The notes: a model not told the origin generated them from the sequence alone. A stretch of 64,000 nt of DNA from Carboxylicivirga linearis (GCF_018271995.1 NZ_JAGUCO010000026.1:1-64000), one strand, 5' to 3'. Positions 44,361 through 54,615 are shown, counted from the stretch's first letter. Made by a program: numbers and translations.

Positions 44361-45242
44361 TTATCTTAACATACCCGCTTTTAATCGGGTAACTTCTTTA
44401 GCACTTAGGTATCGCCATTTTCCACGAGGTATGTTTTGTTTAGTTAATCCTGCAAAATACACTCTGTCGAGTTTCATTACTTTGTATCCCAGGTGTTCAA
44501 ACATACGACGTACAATTCTGTTTCTGCCCGAATGAATTTCCACACCTACTTGTGTTTTGTCATCTTTGTCAACAAAACTAATTGCATCGGCATGTATAGG
44601 CCCATCTTCCAAAGTAATTCCTTTGGCTAACTGATCGAGGTGACTTGAAAAAACAGGTTTATCAGTATACACGTGATAAATCTTTTTAGCATTGTGCTTA
44701 GGGTGAGTCAAGACCTTTGTTAAATCACCGTCGTTGGTTAATAGTAATAAACCGGTTGTTTGCTTGTCAAGTCTACCTACCGGATAAATTCTATTAGGAC
44801 TGGCATCTCTTACCAAATCCATAACTGTATGTTTGGCATGTTTGTCTTCAACCGTAGTAACGTAATCTTTGGGCTTATTTAGAAGAACATATACTTTTTC
44901 TTCGGCATTTAACCTTTTGCCCTGATAGCGAACATCGTCCTGCATCGAAACGCTAACACCCATTTCTGTTACTACCTTGCCATTTACGGTTATCTCCCCA
45001 TTGGCAATTAGTTTGTCAGCTTCGCGTCGGCTGCATACTCCTGCATTGGCCACAAAACGATTTAATCGGATTTTGTCCTTTTGATCGGAGTTTTCTATGT
45101 TATTGTATTTGGGCGGTCTGGTAGAAGATGCAGGTTGTTTCTTTTCGGAGTGTCTTTTGATAACTCTTCTTTTTCCTTCACTCTCTTGCTGATCATCAAA
45201 ACGGCGACCCGGCTTTCGCTTAAAATTACGTTCGTTACGCAT
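44361..45242 (-). CDS. rluB: RluB/RsuA-family rRNA pseudouridine synthase
   Basis: A 293-residue protein with a basic, unstructured N-terminal stretch (about residues 1-55), an S4 RNA-binding domain (IRLNRFVANAGVCSRREADK, then GEITVNGKVV) and the catalytic domain with YPVGRLDKQTTGLLLLTNDG, where the Asp forms pseudouridine. Its C-terminus has RNRIVRRMFEHLGYKVMKLDR. RluB modifies U2605 of 23S rRNA; RsuA and RluF are close relatives, so the exact site is inferred. Confidence 0.88.
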   Translation of the reverse strand: MRNERNFKRKPGRRFDDQQESEGKRRVIKRHSEKKQPASSTRPPKYNNIENSDQKDKIRLNRFVANAGVCSRREADKLIANGEITVNGKVVTEMGVSVSMQDDVRYQGKRLNAEEKVYVLLNKPKDYVTTVEDKHAKHTVMDLVRDASPNRIYPVGRLDKQTTGLLLLTNDGDLTKVLTHPKHNAKKIYHVYTDKPVFSSHLDQLAKGITLEDGPIHADAISFVDKDDKTQVGVEIHSGRNRIVRRMFEHLGYKVMKLDRVYFAGLTKQNIPRGKWRYLSAKEVTRLKAGMLR

Positions 45243-45416
45243 TTGCTCGTATATCTAATTTCAAAAATGCAAAGTTGAGAAAAAAACAGTTGACATACTG
45301 TAGCTTTCGATGAAAAATTACTACAATTATTTGCTTTTTGGTATTTATTAGGTTTTTTATTCGTTAATTAATTGGCAAATCCTATCAAACAGATTGAAAA
45401 GGCTATCATATATCAT

Positions 45417-45446
45417 TTGCTATATAAAAAAAATGATCCATTTTTG
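45417..45446 (+). promoter_or_regulatory. Probable Bacteroidota promoter of glmM
   Basis: TTG (45417-45419), a 19-base spacer and CATTTTTG (45439-45446) match the consensus with one mismatch. It lies 27 bases before the ATG at 45474 and inside the longer frame, supporting the later start. Confidence 0.55.
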
Positions 45447-45473
45447 TCCTTCAGCAAAACAAAAACAAAATTT

Positions 45474-46859
45474 ATGACACTGATAAAATCTATCTCAGGC
45501 ATTAGAGGAACAATTGGCGGACAAGTAGGTGAAGGATTATCTCCACTGGATGTAGTTAAATTTAGTGCTGCTTATGGTCAATGGGCAAAAATGCGTCATC
45601 CGAATAAAAAACTAACCATTGTTGTGGGGCGTGATGCCCGAATTTCAGGCGAGATGGTTAAAAATTTGGTAGTAGGAAGCTTACAAGGTTTAGGTATTGA
45701 TGTAGTAAATATTGGGTTGGCTACCACACCAACTACCGAGATTGCTGTAACCGAAGAAAAAGCTGATGGTGGAATTATTCTTACTGCCAGCCATAATCCT
45801 AAGCAATGGAACGCTTTAAAACTTTTAAATGAAAAAGGTGAGTTTTTAAGTGCTCAGGATGGAGCTGACGTGTTAAAAATAGCCGAAGACGAGAGTTTTG
45901 TTTTTGCCGAGGTTGATGATCTGGGGCGTGTTGAAGAAAAGGATATATATAATAAATTTCATATTCAACATGTTTTAGATCTTGAGATGGTTGATGTTGA
46001 AGCCATTAAAAAAGCCAATTTCACAGTAGCTATTGATTGTGTAAATAGTGTAGGTGGAGTTGTTTTACCAGAACTATTAAAGGCCTTAGGAGTATCTAAT
46101 GTTATTGAATTGTATACTGAGCCTAATGGACAATTTCCACATAATCCGGAACCCCTTCCGGAGCATTTGACCGAGATATCTAACACTATAAAGGATAAAA
46201 AAGCTGATGTGGGTTTTGTGGTTGATCCGGATGTAGATCGTTTAGCAATTATCAATGAGGATGGCTCGATGTTTGGAGAAGAGTATACCTTGGTTGCGGT
46301 AGCTGATTATTTATTAGCTCATAAAACCGGAAATACGGTATCTAATCTTTCGTCAACTCGCGCTTTGGCTGATGTAACCCGTGCATATGGAGGCGAATAT
46401 ACTGCTGCAGCTGTAGGAGAAGTGAATGTAGTAACCACCATGAAAGAAACCAATGCCTTGATTGGAGGCGAAGGTAACGGAGGAGTCATCTATCCCGAGA
46501 GTCATTATGGACGCGATGCTTTAGTAGGTATTGGTTTGTTCTTAACTCATTTGGCTAAATGCGGAATCAGTTGTTCTTCACTACGAGCTAAGTATCCTGA
46601 ATATTCAATATCTAAAAATAAAATAGAATTAACACCAGAAATAGATGTTGATAAGGTATTGGAACAAGTGAAAGCTAAATATTCCGAAGAACAAATTAAT
46701 GATATTGATGGATTAAAAATTGATTTTGCTGAAAAGTGGGTTCAGTTGAGAAAATCAAATACTGAACCAATCATTCGGATTTATGCAGAGGCAAAATCGG
46801 CTGATGAAGCTAATGAATTGGCTCAAAGTATAATTTCCGATATTAAGTCGTTTATATAG
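45474..46859 (+). CDS. glmM: Phosphoglucosamine mutase (phosphohexomutase family)
   Basis: A 461-residue alpha-D-phosphohexomutase. The catalytic phosphoserine is in ILTASHNPKQWNALKLL, the Mg-binding loop is DPDVDRLAII, the sugar-binding loop is GEGNGGVIYPESHYGRD and the phosphate-binding loop is RKSNTEPIIRIYAEA. GlmM turns glucosamine-6-phosphate into glucosamine-1-phosphate for peptidoglycan and lipopolysaccharide; a phosphomannomutase role is less likely. The start MTLIKSISGIRGT at 45474 is chosen because family members begin this way and a promoter lies upstream of it. Confidence 0.9.
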   Translation: MTLIKSISGIRGTIGGQVGEGLSPLDVVKFSAAYGQWAKMRHPNKKLTIVVGRDARISGEMVKNLVVGSLQGLGIDVVNIGLATTPTTEIAVTEEKADGGIILTASHNPKQWNALKLLNEKGEFLSAQDGADVLKIAEDESFVFAEVDDLGRVEEKDIYNKFHIQHVLDLEMVDVEAIKKANFTVAIDCVNSVGGVVLPELLKALGVSNVIELYTEPNGQFPHNPEPLPEHLTEISNTIKDKKADVGFVVDPDVDRLAIINEDGSMFGEEYTLVAVADYLLAHKTGNTVSNLSSTRALADVTRAYGGEYTAAAVGEVNVVTTMKETNALIGGEGNGGVIYPESHYGRDALVGIGLFLTHLAKCGISCSSLRAKYPEYSISKNKIELTPEIDVDKVLEQVKAKYSEEQINDIDGLKIDFAEKWVQLRKSNTEPIIRIYAEAKSADEANELAQSIISDIKSFI

Positions 46860-46884
46860 ACAATCATTAACAATAATTAACATG

Positions 46885-46914
46885 AAGGCTCGTTAAATCA
46901 ATGAGCCTTTTTTA
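46885..46914 (+). terminator. Terminator of glmM
   Basis: AAGGCTC (46885-46891) pairs with GAGCCTT (46903-46909), followed by a T-run. It separates glmM from the export operon. Confidence 0.88.
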
Positions 46915-46962
46915 TTTGTTTAGCCTTATTTTAATTATTATAGCAGCCTAAACCCTTAAATA

Positions 46963-48264
46963 ATGAATTTTAATAAAAAGACCTACTTTATCCTTAGCAC
47001 CCTTGTGTTAATTTTATTGGCAATTTGGATTTTTACCCCTGCCAAATCAGATGGAACCAATTACCTAACTACGAAAGTTATAAAAGGTAACTTTATTTCA
47101 GAAGTATACTCTACCGGACAGCTTCAAACCGAGAATTCTGAATTAATTGTACTTCCCAACGAAATAAATAGTCGTAATATTGATCTTTATGAGATTAAAG
47201 TGACTGAGATTGTTGAGGAAGGAACTGTTGTTGATTCAGGTGGTTATGTTGCAACGCTCGATCATGCTGCCGTTGAAGAGTTGAGATCAAAAGCTGAAGA
47301 AGATTATGAAACAGCTTTTAATGCCTACGAAGATGCTAAAATAGATACCAATCTTAATCTAAGCACACTTCGCGATGAGTTGTTAAATGCACAGGTTGAT
47401 CTGGAGGAGAAAAAAATTATTCTCGATCAATCAATTTATGAATCACCGGCTGTAAAAAGGCAAGCTCAGCTTGATGTAGAAAGAGCTACCAGAGATCTGG
47501 AGCAAAAGCAAACGAATTATACTCTAAAGAAAAAGCAGGATGAGTATAAGGTTTATCGCGAATCGGAAAGAGTGCGTAAGCAACAAAAACGGTTAGATGA
47601 TATTGGAAAGCTATTTAATGCCTTAGAAGTCACAGCTCCTAAACCTGGCTTGGTCATTTACAGTTTTGATCGTTTCGGCAAGAAAATAAAAGCCGGTTCT
47701 ACCATTAGCCGCTGGAGACCACAAATAGCAGAATTACCCGATTTGAGCAGTATGATTTCAAAAACCTTTATTAATGAAATTGATATTTCAAAAATAAAAG
47801 TCGGACAGGAAGTGAAAGTGGGTATTGATGCTTTCCCCGAAAAGAGTTTTGATGGAGAGGTAATTGCTGTTGCTAATATAGGTCAGGTAATACCCAAAGG
47901 CGATGCTAAAGTTTTTGAAGTTACCATTAAGGTAGATGGAACTGATAAAGATTTGCGTCCGGCAATGACAACCAGTAATGTTATTAATACAGCCAATTTA
48001 CAAGATGTAATGTATGCTCCAATGGAGGCTGTTTTTTCAAACGACTCATTAAGTTATGTTTTTGTTGAAGGACGAAATATTACAAAACAAATTGTTTCAC
48101 TAGGTGCTGCTAACGAGAATTTTGTAGTACTTAAAAAAGGTGTCTCTGAAGGTGATGTGTTGATGATGAATCAGCCGGATGAGTCTGATGATATGCCTTA
48201 TGAAGGAATAGAGATTTATAACGAATTGAAATTAAATCAACAAGACAGTTTGTCTGTTAACTAA
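46963..48264 (+). CDS. Periplasmic adaptor (HlyD/MacA-like) of an ABC export system, copy 1
   Basis: A 433-residue membrane-fusion protein. One N-terminal membrane anchor (YFILSTLVLILLAIWIF) is followed by the split lipoyl domain (TEIVEEGTVVDSGGYVATLD), a long coiled-coil hairpin (about residues 105-215), beta-barrel and membrane-proximal domains. It should join the inner-membrane permease to the TolC channel. It is first of four closely spaced genes and is a paralogue of the fourth one (same motifs IKVGQEVKVGIDAFPEKSFDGE). It has an acidic C-terminal tail. Confidence 0.9.
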   Translation: MNFNKKTYFILSTLVLILLAIWIFTPAKSDGTNYLTTKVIKGNFISEVYSTGQLQTENSELIVLPNEINSRNIDLYEIKVTEIVEEGTVVDSGGYVATLDHAAVEELRSKAEEDYETAFNAYEDAKIDTNLNLSTLRDELLNAQVDLEEKKIILDQSIYESPAVKRQAQLDVERATRDLEQKQTNYTLKKKQDEYKVYRESERVRKQQKRLDDIGKLFNALEVTAPKPGLVIYSFDRFGKKIKAGSTISRWRPQIAELPDLSSMISKTFINEIDISKIKVGQEVKVGIDAFPEKSFDGEVIAVANIGQVIPKGDAKVFEVTIKVDGTDKDLRPAMTTSNVINTANLQDVMYAPMEAVFSNDSLSYVFVEGRNITKQIVSLGAANENFVVLKKGVSEGDVLMMNQPDESDDMPYEGIEIYNELKLNQQDSLSVN

Positions 48265-48282
48265 TCTCTATCTGTATCTACC

Positions 48283-49665
48283 ATGAAAAATATAGATTCC
48301 CCATTTAAATTATATTTACGGTATTCACACAATGTTATTATAGCTGTTGAAGCTATTTTATCCAATAAAGTTAAGTCCTTTTTAACTGCTTTGGGTATCA
48401 TGTTTGGTGTGGCCGCCGTAATTAGTATGCTGGCGATTGGAAAAGGAGCGCAGCAAGAAGTTTTGGAACAAATTAAACTCGTTGGTGTCAATAATATTAT
48501 CATTACACCAGTGAGTCAGTCTATTGAAGCCAATGGATCCGATTCGGATAATAACTCCAAAAAGAAGAAGTTTTCGAGAGGATTACATCAGATGGATGCA
48601 CAGGCCATACTGGAAACGATTCCTACGGTTAATAAAATAAGTCCGGTTGTTTCGTTAAACTACCACGCTATTAAAGAAGGTAAAAGTTATCCGGTTAGTC
48701 TGGAAGGTGTTTCATCCAGTTACTTTGAAATGCTGAACATTAATCTTGATAAAGGAAAAATATTCAGTGAACAACAAACCAGTAAAGGAGTTCCGGTTTG
48801 TATTATCGGTGATAATATTCGTGCAAAGTTTTTTAATCAGGATAATCCGGTTGGCCAGTATATTAAATGTGGTCAGGTTTGGTTACGTGTGATCGGAACC
48901 ATTGAAAAACGTGATTTTACCACTTCGGCATCGGATGAAATGGGAATTAGTAGTTCTGATAATACCATTATCATTCCAATAAAAACCATGCTGATGCGGT
49001 TTAAAGATAAAGGCGCCATAAATCCCGAGGTAATGGATAACATGGCCGGCGGAGGCGTTGTTTTTATGATGGGTGGAGGAGAAGATGAAGAGACATCATC
49101 TACCGAAACGAAAAGTGCAAATCAACTTGATAAAATAATTGTTCAAGTGGATGAGACGGAACATCTGTCATCTACTGCTGATGTTATTAAGCGATTGATT
49201 TTACGTCGTCATTCCAACCTTTATGATTTTGAGGTTACAGTGCCCGAGTTGTTATTGAAACAACAACAAAAAACTAATGAGATATTTAATATTGTATTAG
49301 GCGCCATTGCAGGTATCTCACTGATTGTTGGAGGTATTGGTATTATGAATATTATGCTTGCCTCCGTTTGGGAACGAATTCGTGAGATTGGAACACGGCA
49401 GGCCATTGGTGCTTCACGAAAAGATATTATTGTGCAGTTTTTGGCTGAATCAACCTTAATTAGTATTTCTGGTGGTTTAATTGGAATAATGCTGGGAGTG
49501 TTACTGGCTCACCTTATTCATCTCACAGCCGATATAAAAACCATCGTTTCTTTTTTCTCTGTAATTGTGGCTTTTAGTGTATCGGCCACTGTTGGAATTA
49601 TTTTTGGATATATCCCGGCGAAGCGTGCTGCTGCCCAGGATCCTGTTGAATCTTTAAGACATTAA
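48283..49665 (+). CDS. MacB-like ABC transporter permease
   Basis: A 460-residue permease with the MacB/FtsX fold. One N-terminal membrane segment (SFLTALGIMFGVAAVISML) leads to a large periplasmic MacB-PCD domain (about residues 60-320), then three membrane segments from about residue 345 (VLGAIAGISLIVGGIGIMNI), with the coupling motif ERIREIGTRQAIGA and a C-terminal YIPAKRAAAQDPVESLR. It has no ATPase domain, so it needs a separate ATPase, and none is encoded in the operon. It lies between the first adaptor and the TolC gene. Confidence 0.92.
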   Translation: MKNIDSPFKLYLRYSHNVIIAVEAILSNKVKSFLTALGIMFGVAAVISMLAIGKGAQQEVLEQIKLVGVNNIIITPVSQSIEANGSDSDNNSKKKKFSRGLHQMDAQAILETIPTVNKISPVVSLNYHAIKEGKSYPVSLEGVSSSYFEMLNINLDKGKIFSEQQTSKGVPVCIIGDNIRAKFFNQDNPVGQYIKCGQVWLRVIGTIEKRDFTTSASDEMGISSSDNTIIIPIKTMLMRFKDKGAINPEVMDNMAGGGVVFMMGGGEDEETSSTETKSANQLDKIIVQVDETEHLSSTADVIKRLILRRHSNLYDFEVTVPELLLKQQQKTNEIFNIVLGAIAGISLIVGGIGIMNIMLASVWERIREIGTRQAIGASRKDIIVQFLAESTLISISGGLIGIMLGVLLAHLIHLTADIKTIVSFFSVIVAFSVSATVGIIFGYIPAKRAAAQDPVESLRH

Positions 49666-49668
49666 TAT

Positions 49669-51168
49669 ATGTACCGCTTAATAACCCTGATTTTAACCAC
49701 ACTATTATTTTTAAATATTCAGGCTCAAGATACTGTTCAGAATGAAGAGCTTGAAATGCAATTGACCTTGGATGAAGCTATTCGATTAGCTAAACTTCAA
49801 TCGATATCCAGCTTCCGATCGAAAAACATGTACCTTGCCAGTTATTGGGATTTCAGAAGTTTTAAGGCTTCGCAACTTCCTGGACTACGACTGAATACTA
49901 CACCCGTTAATTATGATCGATCTGTTAGGCAGGTGATTGACCCTGAAACAGGAGAAAATAAATATGTTTCTAATGAGTATGTCTCTTCTCAGGTGGGGTT
50001 GTCTTTAAATCAGAATGTTACATTAACCGGTGGTGAGCTAAGTCTTACTTCCGATGTTCAGCGTTTACAGAATGTAGGATCAGATGATATTAGTTTTACA
50101 TCTGTTCCGGTGAGTATTCGTTTGAGCCAACCTCTTACCGGTTATAATGAATTTAAATGGCAATCGAAATTAAAGCCGCTAGAGTTTGAACAGGCAAAGA
50201 AAACCTTCTTGTCGGATATGGAGGCTTTATCGGAGCAATCGGTTCGCATATTTTTTAATACAGTTGGTGCAGAGATTGATTTGAAAATAGCTGAAACCAA
50301 CCTTGCTAATGCCGATACCTTATTTAATATTGGTAAAGGACGTTTTAATATTGGAACAGTAACGCAGGATGAATTATTAGATCTTGAATTAAGCTATCTA
50401 AATGCAAAAATAGCTAAGACCAAAGCCGAAGTTAGTCTGAAACAGGCTCGTAATCTGTTAAATTCTTTTTTAGGCTTTAATAAAGATGTTGTAATACAGC
50501 CATTAATACCCAACGAAATCCCTGATTTGAAAGTTAACGCCGACAAAGCTTTGGAGTTGGCAAAAGAAAACAACCCGGAAGTATTGCAATTAGAAGCACG
50601 GTTAATAAGGGCTAATCAGAATGTAGCACAAACAAAAGCTACAAGTGGCTTAAGTGCTAATTTACGTGCAAATCTTGGGATCAATAAACAGTCAGATAAT
50701 TTCAATGATGTATACGCCAGTCCATTTGGTGATGACAGAGGGTTAGGAGTATCATTAAATGCTCCTATTATAGACTGGGGAACCAGAAAAGGACAGATTC
50801 AAATGGCCAAATCAAACCGGCAGGTTGCAGAGGCCGAAGTACGTCAGGCTCTGATTGATTTTGAGCAGGATGTTGTTATGCAAATTCTTGAATTTAACCT
50901 TCAGGAAGAACAAGTTGATATCTCTGCTAAAGCTGATACAGTTGCGCAATTGGGGTATAATGTTACTAAACAGCGTTTTATGATTGATAAAGTAGATGTC
51001 ATCAGGTTGAATGCGGCACGTAATTCATTAGATCAATCAAAAAGAGCCTATATAAATTCTCTATCTGATTTTTGGAGAGGTTATTATCGAATAAGACAAA
51101 TTACCTTGTACGATTTCGAGGAAAATGAATCACTTATAAAAGAATTAGACTACCTACTTGAAAAGTAA
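49669..51168 (+). CDS. TolC family outer-membrane channel
   Basis: A 499-residue protein with a signal peptide (LLFLNIQAQ) and the duplicated TolC architecture of long helices and beta strands (LTLDEAIRLAKLQ; GRFNIGTVTQDELLDLELSY; LGVSLNAPIIDWGTRKGQIQ; QRFMIDKVDVIRLNAARN). It should form the outer-membrane exit duct of the export system. It starts 4 bases after the permease gene. Confidence 0.93.
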   Translation: MYRLITLILTTLLFLNIQAQDTVQNEELEMQLTLDEAIRLAKLQSISSFRSKNMYLASYWDFRSFKASQLPGLRLNTTPVNYDRSVRQVIDPETGENKYVSNEYVSSQVGLSLNQNVTLTGGELSLTSDVQRLQNVGSDDISFTSVPVSIRLSQPLTGYNEFKWQSKLKPLEFEQAKKTFLSDMEALSEQSVRIFFNTVGAEIDLKIAETNLANADTLFNIGKGRFNIGTVTQDELLDLELSYLNAKIAKTKAEVSLKQARNLLNSFLGFNKDVVIQPLIPNEIPDLKVNADKALELAKENNPEVLQLEARLIRANQNVAQTKATSGLSANLRANLGINKQSDNFNDVYASPFGDDRGLGVSLNAPIIDWGTRKGQIQMAKSNRQVAEAEVRQALIDFEQDVVMQILEFNLQEEQVDISAKADTVAQLGYNVTKQRFMIDKVDVIRLNAARNSLDQSKRAYINSLSDFWRGYYRIRQITLYDFEENESLIKELDYLLEK

Positions 51169-51173
51169 AAGCC

Positions 51174-52427
51174 ATGAATAAAAAAAAGATAGGAATTGGT
51201 CTGGGAGTCTTATTAGTGATTATAATACTGATTTGGCAACCATGGAAAAAATCTGATGATACACAACAGATAGCAAAAGTTCAGAAAGGTAGCTTTGAAA
51301 CTTCCGTTACTGCGATGGGTGAATTAAAAGCTCAAAAAGCTCTTGATATTACAGTTCCCGAGGTTAGTTTTAATCGCGAGCTGAGGATTTGGGATCTGAA
51401 AATAATGAGTATTGTTGAAGAAGGTAAAATCGTAGAAAAAGGTGATCAGGTTGCCACATTGGATCCTACCGAGGTGGAAGAGCGGTTAACCGAAGTAAAC
51501 GATCGCTTGAATGAAATATATACCCGGCTTGAAGATGCTAAAATTGATTCAAGCTTAACTTTAATGGGAGCTCGAGAGAATATTCGTAAAAAAGAAGACT
51601 ACCTGTTGGATGCCGAAATAAAGGTGCAGCAATCTACTTATGAATCTAAAGCAGTACAGCGTCAGAGTCAGATTGATTACGACAAGGCAGTAAGAGCATT
51701 GGCAAAGGCCAAACGCGACCTGATTACGCAAACACAAAATCATAAAAGAAGAATAGCACGCAATCAGGAACGAGTGGATCGTTATGAGCGTCGCAAAAAA
51801 TTGTATGAACAGTTAAAATCGGAACTGGTTATTCACTCACCGGCCAATGGTATGATTATTTATGGCTATGGTTACGATGGTCAAAAGGTAAAAGTGGGCT
51901 CTCGCGTTGGCAGGTGGATGCCCTTAATTGCTACCTTGCCTGATTTAAAGACTATTATTTCTGAACTATATGTGAAAGAGATTGATATTGCTAAAATAGA
52001 GTTAGGGCAGGCTGTTAAACTTAAAATTGACGCTTTCCCTAAAGAAACATTCGAGGGCGAAATTATTAGTATTGCCAATGTGGGGCAGGAGATGCCGGGT
52101 GAATTTCAGAATGGCTTTAAGGTAATTGTGGAGTTAAAAGAATACAAAGAAGTGTTATTGCCCGGGATGACATCGACCAATACCATTATAACAAAAAGCC
52201 TGGAAGATATTTTGTTTGTAGCAAAAGAAGCTGTGTATGGAAACGACAGTCTTAGATATGTAGTTCAAAAAGATGGATTATCAACTCAGTTTAAGGAAGT
52301 AGAAATAGGATCTGAAAATGAAATGTTTTATACTATCACCAATGGTTTAAAAGAAGGAGATAAAGTTCTTATAAATTATACGGTTGGTGATGAGGATATC
52401 GAAATATCAAAACTGTCAGAAAATTAA
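51174..52427 (+). CDS. Periplasmic adaptor (HlyD/MacA-like) of an ABC export system, copy 2
   Basis: A 417-residue membrane-fusion protein with one N-terminal anchor (IGIGLGVLLVIIILIW), a split lipoyl domain (SIVEEGKIVEKGDQVATLD), a basic coiled-coil hairpin (about residues 100-210), and a beta-barrel part (IELGQAVKLKIDAFPKETFEGE). It is clearly related to the first gene of the operon; the coiled-coil regions differ most. It starts 6 bases after the TolC gene. Two adaptors in one operon suggest a hetero-oligomeric ring or a second use. Confidence 0.9.
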   Translation: MNKKKIGIGLGVLLVIIILIWQPWKKSDDTQQIAKVQKGSFETSVTAMGELKAQKALDITVPEVSFNRELRIWDLKIMSIVEEGKIVEKGDQVATLDPTEVEERLTEVNDRLNEIYTRLEDAKIDSSLTLMGARENIRKKEDYLLDAEIKVQQSTYESKAVQRQSQIDYDKAVRALAKAKRDLITQTQNHKRRIARNQERVDRYERRKKLYEQLKSELVIHSPANGMIIYGYGYDGQKVKVGSRVGRWMPLIATLPDLKTIISELYVKEIDIAKIELGQAVKLKIDAFPKETFEGEIISIANVGQEMPGEFQNGFKVIVELKEYKEVLLPGMTSTNTIITKSLEDILFVAKEAVYGNDSLRYVVQKDGLSTQFKEVEIGSENEMFYTITNGLKEGDKVLINYTVGDEDIEISKLSEN

Positions 52428-52440
52428 AACTGCTAACCTT

Positions 52441-52487
52441 ATGACATTATAGTAAAGTACAATAATTGTGTTTTGCCATAATGTCAT
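52441..52487. repeat. 10-bp inverted repeat upstream of dnaK
   Basis: ATGACATTAT (52441-52450) and ATAATGTCAT (52478-52487) are perfect reverse complements 27 bases apart. A further TGTCAT half-site follows near 52495. There is no T-run, so an operator or activator site for dnaK is more likely than a terminator for the export operon. Confidence 0.6.
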
Positions 52488-52561
52488 ATCAAACTGTCAT
52501 ATTAAATTCAAATATTAGTTTCTTCGTGTCAATTTTTCCTGAAAATTCTGCAAAAGTTGAA

Positions 52562-52577
52562 TGGCACACGATTTGAA
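52562..52577 (+). promoter_or_regulatory. Sigma-54-like promoter of dnaK
   Basis: TGGCAC, five bases and TTGAA give the GG-N10-G spacing of a sigma-54 (-24/-12) promoter; the ideal -12 GC reads GA here. It is 58 bases before the dnaK start. If real, it would need an enhancer-binding activator, for which the upstream inverted repeat is a candidate site. Confidence 0.45.
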
Positions 52578-52634
52578 GTTTAGGGTCGTGAGTTCAATTT
52601 AAAAGAATTTAAAAAATAAAATAATTATATAGTA

Positions 52635-54557
52635 ATGGGAAAAATTATCGGTATCGACTTGGGAACAACCAACTCTTGTGTATCTGTAATGGAAGGTAAC
52701 GAGCCAGTTGTAATCCCTAACAGCGAAGGAAAAAGAACAACGCCATCAATTGTGGCTTTTATCGAAGGAGGAGAACGTAAAGTAGGTGATCCTGCAAAGC
52801 GTCAGGCAATCACAAACCCGCATAAAACCATTTATTCAATCAAGCGTTTTATGGGGTCAATGTACGATGAGATTCCAAACGAAGTAAAGCGTGTGCCTTA
52901 TGAAGTAGTTAAAGGTGAAAATAATACTCCTCGCGTTAAAATCGATGATCGTATGTACTCTGCTCAGGAGATTTCAGCAATGGTACTTCAAAAGATGAAG
53001 AAAACAGCTGAAGATTATCTTGGTCAAGAAGTAACAGAAGCGGTAGTTACCGTGCCTGCCTATTTTAACGATGCTCAACGTCAGGCTACTAAAGAAGCTG
53101 GTGAAATTGCTGGTTTAAAAGTTAGCCGTATCATCAACGAGCCAACTGCTGCTTCATTAGCTTATGGTTTAGATAAGATGGACAGAGATATGAAAGTTGC
53201 CGTATTCGACTTAGGTGGTGGTACTTTCGATATTTCAGTTCTTGAGCTAGGAGATGGCGTTTTTGAAGTAAAATCAACAAACGGTGATACTCACTTAGGG
53301 GGTGATGACTTTGATGATGTTATCATTAACTGGTTAGCTGATGAGTTTATGAAGGACGAAAACGTAGATTTGCGTAAAGATCCTATGGCTCTTCAGCGTT
53401 TGAAAGATGCAGCAGAAAAAGCAAAAATTGAGTTGTCATCTTCTACAAGCACCGAAATCAACTTACCATATATTATGCCTGTTGATGGTATTCCAAAACA
53501 CTTGGTTCGTTCATTGTCACGTGCCCAATTCGAGCAATTGGCTGATAGATTGATTCAACGTACATTGGAGCCATGTAAAGAGGCTTTGAAAGATGCCGGA
53601 ATGTCAGCTTCAGAAATTGATGAGGTAATCTTAGTAGGTGGTTCAACTCGTATCCCTGCTATACAGAAAGTAGTGGAAGATTTCTTCGGTAAATCTCCTT
53701 CTAAAGGTGTTAACCCTGATGAGGTAGTTGCTGTAGGTGCTGCTATCCAAGGTGGTGTTTTAACAGGTGAAGTTAAAGATGTATTGTTATTGGATGTTAC
53801 ACCACTATCGTTAGGTATTGAAACAATGGGTGGTGTAATGACTAAGTTGATTGAAGCAAACACAACTATTCCAACTAAAAAGTCTGAAACATTTACTACT
53901 GCTGTTGATAACCAGCCTTCGGTTGAGATTCACGTATTGCAAGGTGAGCGTTCTATGGCTAACGATAACAAAACAATTGGTCGTTTCCACTTAGACGGTA
54001 TTCCACCAGCACCGCGTGCAACGCCGCAAATTGAAGTAACTTTTGATATTGATGCCAACGGTATTCTTCATGTAACAGCAAAAGATAAAGCTACTGGCAA
54101 AGAGCAAAGTATTCGTATTGAAGCTTCTTCAGGTTTGTCTGATGACGAAATCAAACGTATGAAAGATGAGGCTGAAGCTAATGCTGACGCTGATAAGCAA
54201 GCCAAAGAAAAAATTGATAAGTTGAATGGTGCAGATAGTTTGATTTTCCAAACTGAAAAGCAATTGAGTGAGTTTGGTGACAAATTGCCAGCTGACAAAA
54301 AACAACCTATCGAAGCTGCTTTGGGTAAACTAAAAGAAGCTCATAAAGCACAAGATATTGCTGCTATAGATGCTGCTACTACGGAATTGAATACTGTATT
54401 CCAGGCTGCTTCGCAAGAAATGTACAATGCTAGTCAGGCACAAGGTGGTGCTGATGCAGGAGCACAAGGTGGACCACAGCCAGGACCTGACGCAGGAGCA
54501 GAACAAGGTGGCAAAGATGATGAAGTAACGGATGTAGATTTCGAAGAAGTAAAATAA
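52635..54557 (+). CDS. dnaK: Chaperone protein DnaK (Hsp70)
   Basis: A 640-residue Hsp70. The ATPase domain starts [16 protein letters not shown] and holds [20 protein letters not shown] and [13 protein letters not shown]. The substrate-binding domain has [20 protein letters not shown] and the lid ends with a Gly/Ala/Gln-rich tail and the C-terminal acidic [10 protein letters not shown]. dnaJ and grpE are not next to it, as in many Bacteroidota. A strong terminator follows. Confidence 0.98.
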   Translation: MGKIIGIDLGTTNSCVSVMEGNEPVVIPNSEGKRTTPSIVAFIEGGERKVGDPAKRQAITNPHKTIYSIKRFMGSMYDEIPNEVKRVPYEVVKGENNTPRVKIDDRMYSAQEISAMVLQKMKKTAEDYLGQEVTEAVVTVPAYFNDAQRQATKEAGEIAGLKVSRIINEPTAASLAYGLDKMDRDMKVAVFDLGGGTFDISVLELGDGVFEVKSTNGDTHLGGDDFDDVIINWLADEFMKDENVDLRKDPMALQRLKDAAEKAKIELSSSTSTEINLPYIMPVDGIPKHLVRSLSRAQFEQLADRLIQRTLEPCKEALKDAGMSASEIDEVILVGGSTRIPAIQKVVEDFFGKSPSKGVNPDEVVAVGAAIQGGVLTGEVKDVLLLDVTPLSLGIETMGGVMTKLIEANTTIPTKKSETFTTAVDNQPSVEIHVLQGERSMANDNKTIGRFHLDGIPPAPRATPQIEVTFDIDANGILHVTAKDKATGKEQSIRIEASSGLSDDEIKRMKDEAEANADADKQAKEKIDKLNGADSLIFQTEKQLSEFGDKLPADKKQPIEAALGKLKEAHKAQDIAAIDAATTELNTVFQAASQEMYNASQAQGGADAGAQGGPQPGPDAGAEQGGKDDEVTDVDFEEVK

Positions 54558-54583
54558 TATTTCCGTAAATATTGACTCTTTTA

Positions 54584-54615
54584 AAAAGTCCTCAATTCTT
54601 GAGGACTTTTTTTTA
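54584..54615 (+). terminator. Terminator of dnaK
   Basis: AAAAGTCCTCAA (54584-54595) pairs with TTGAGGACTTTT (54599-54610) around a 3-base loop, followed by a run of T. Confidence 0.93.
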
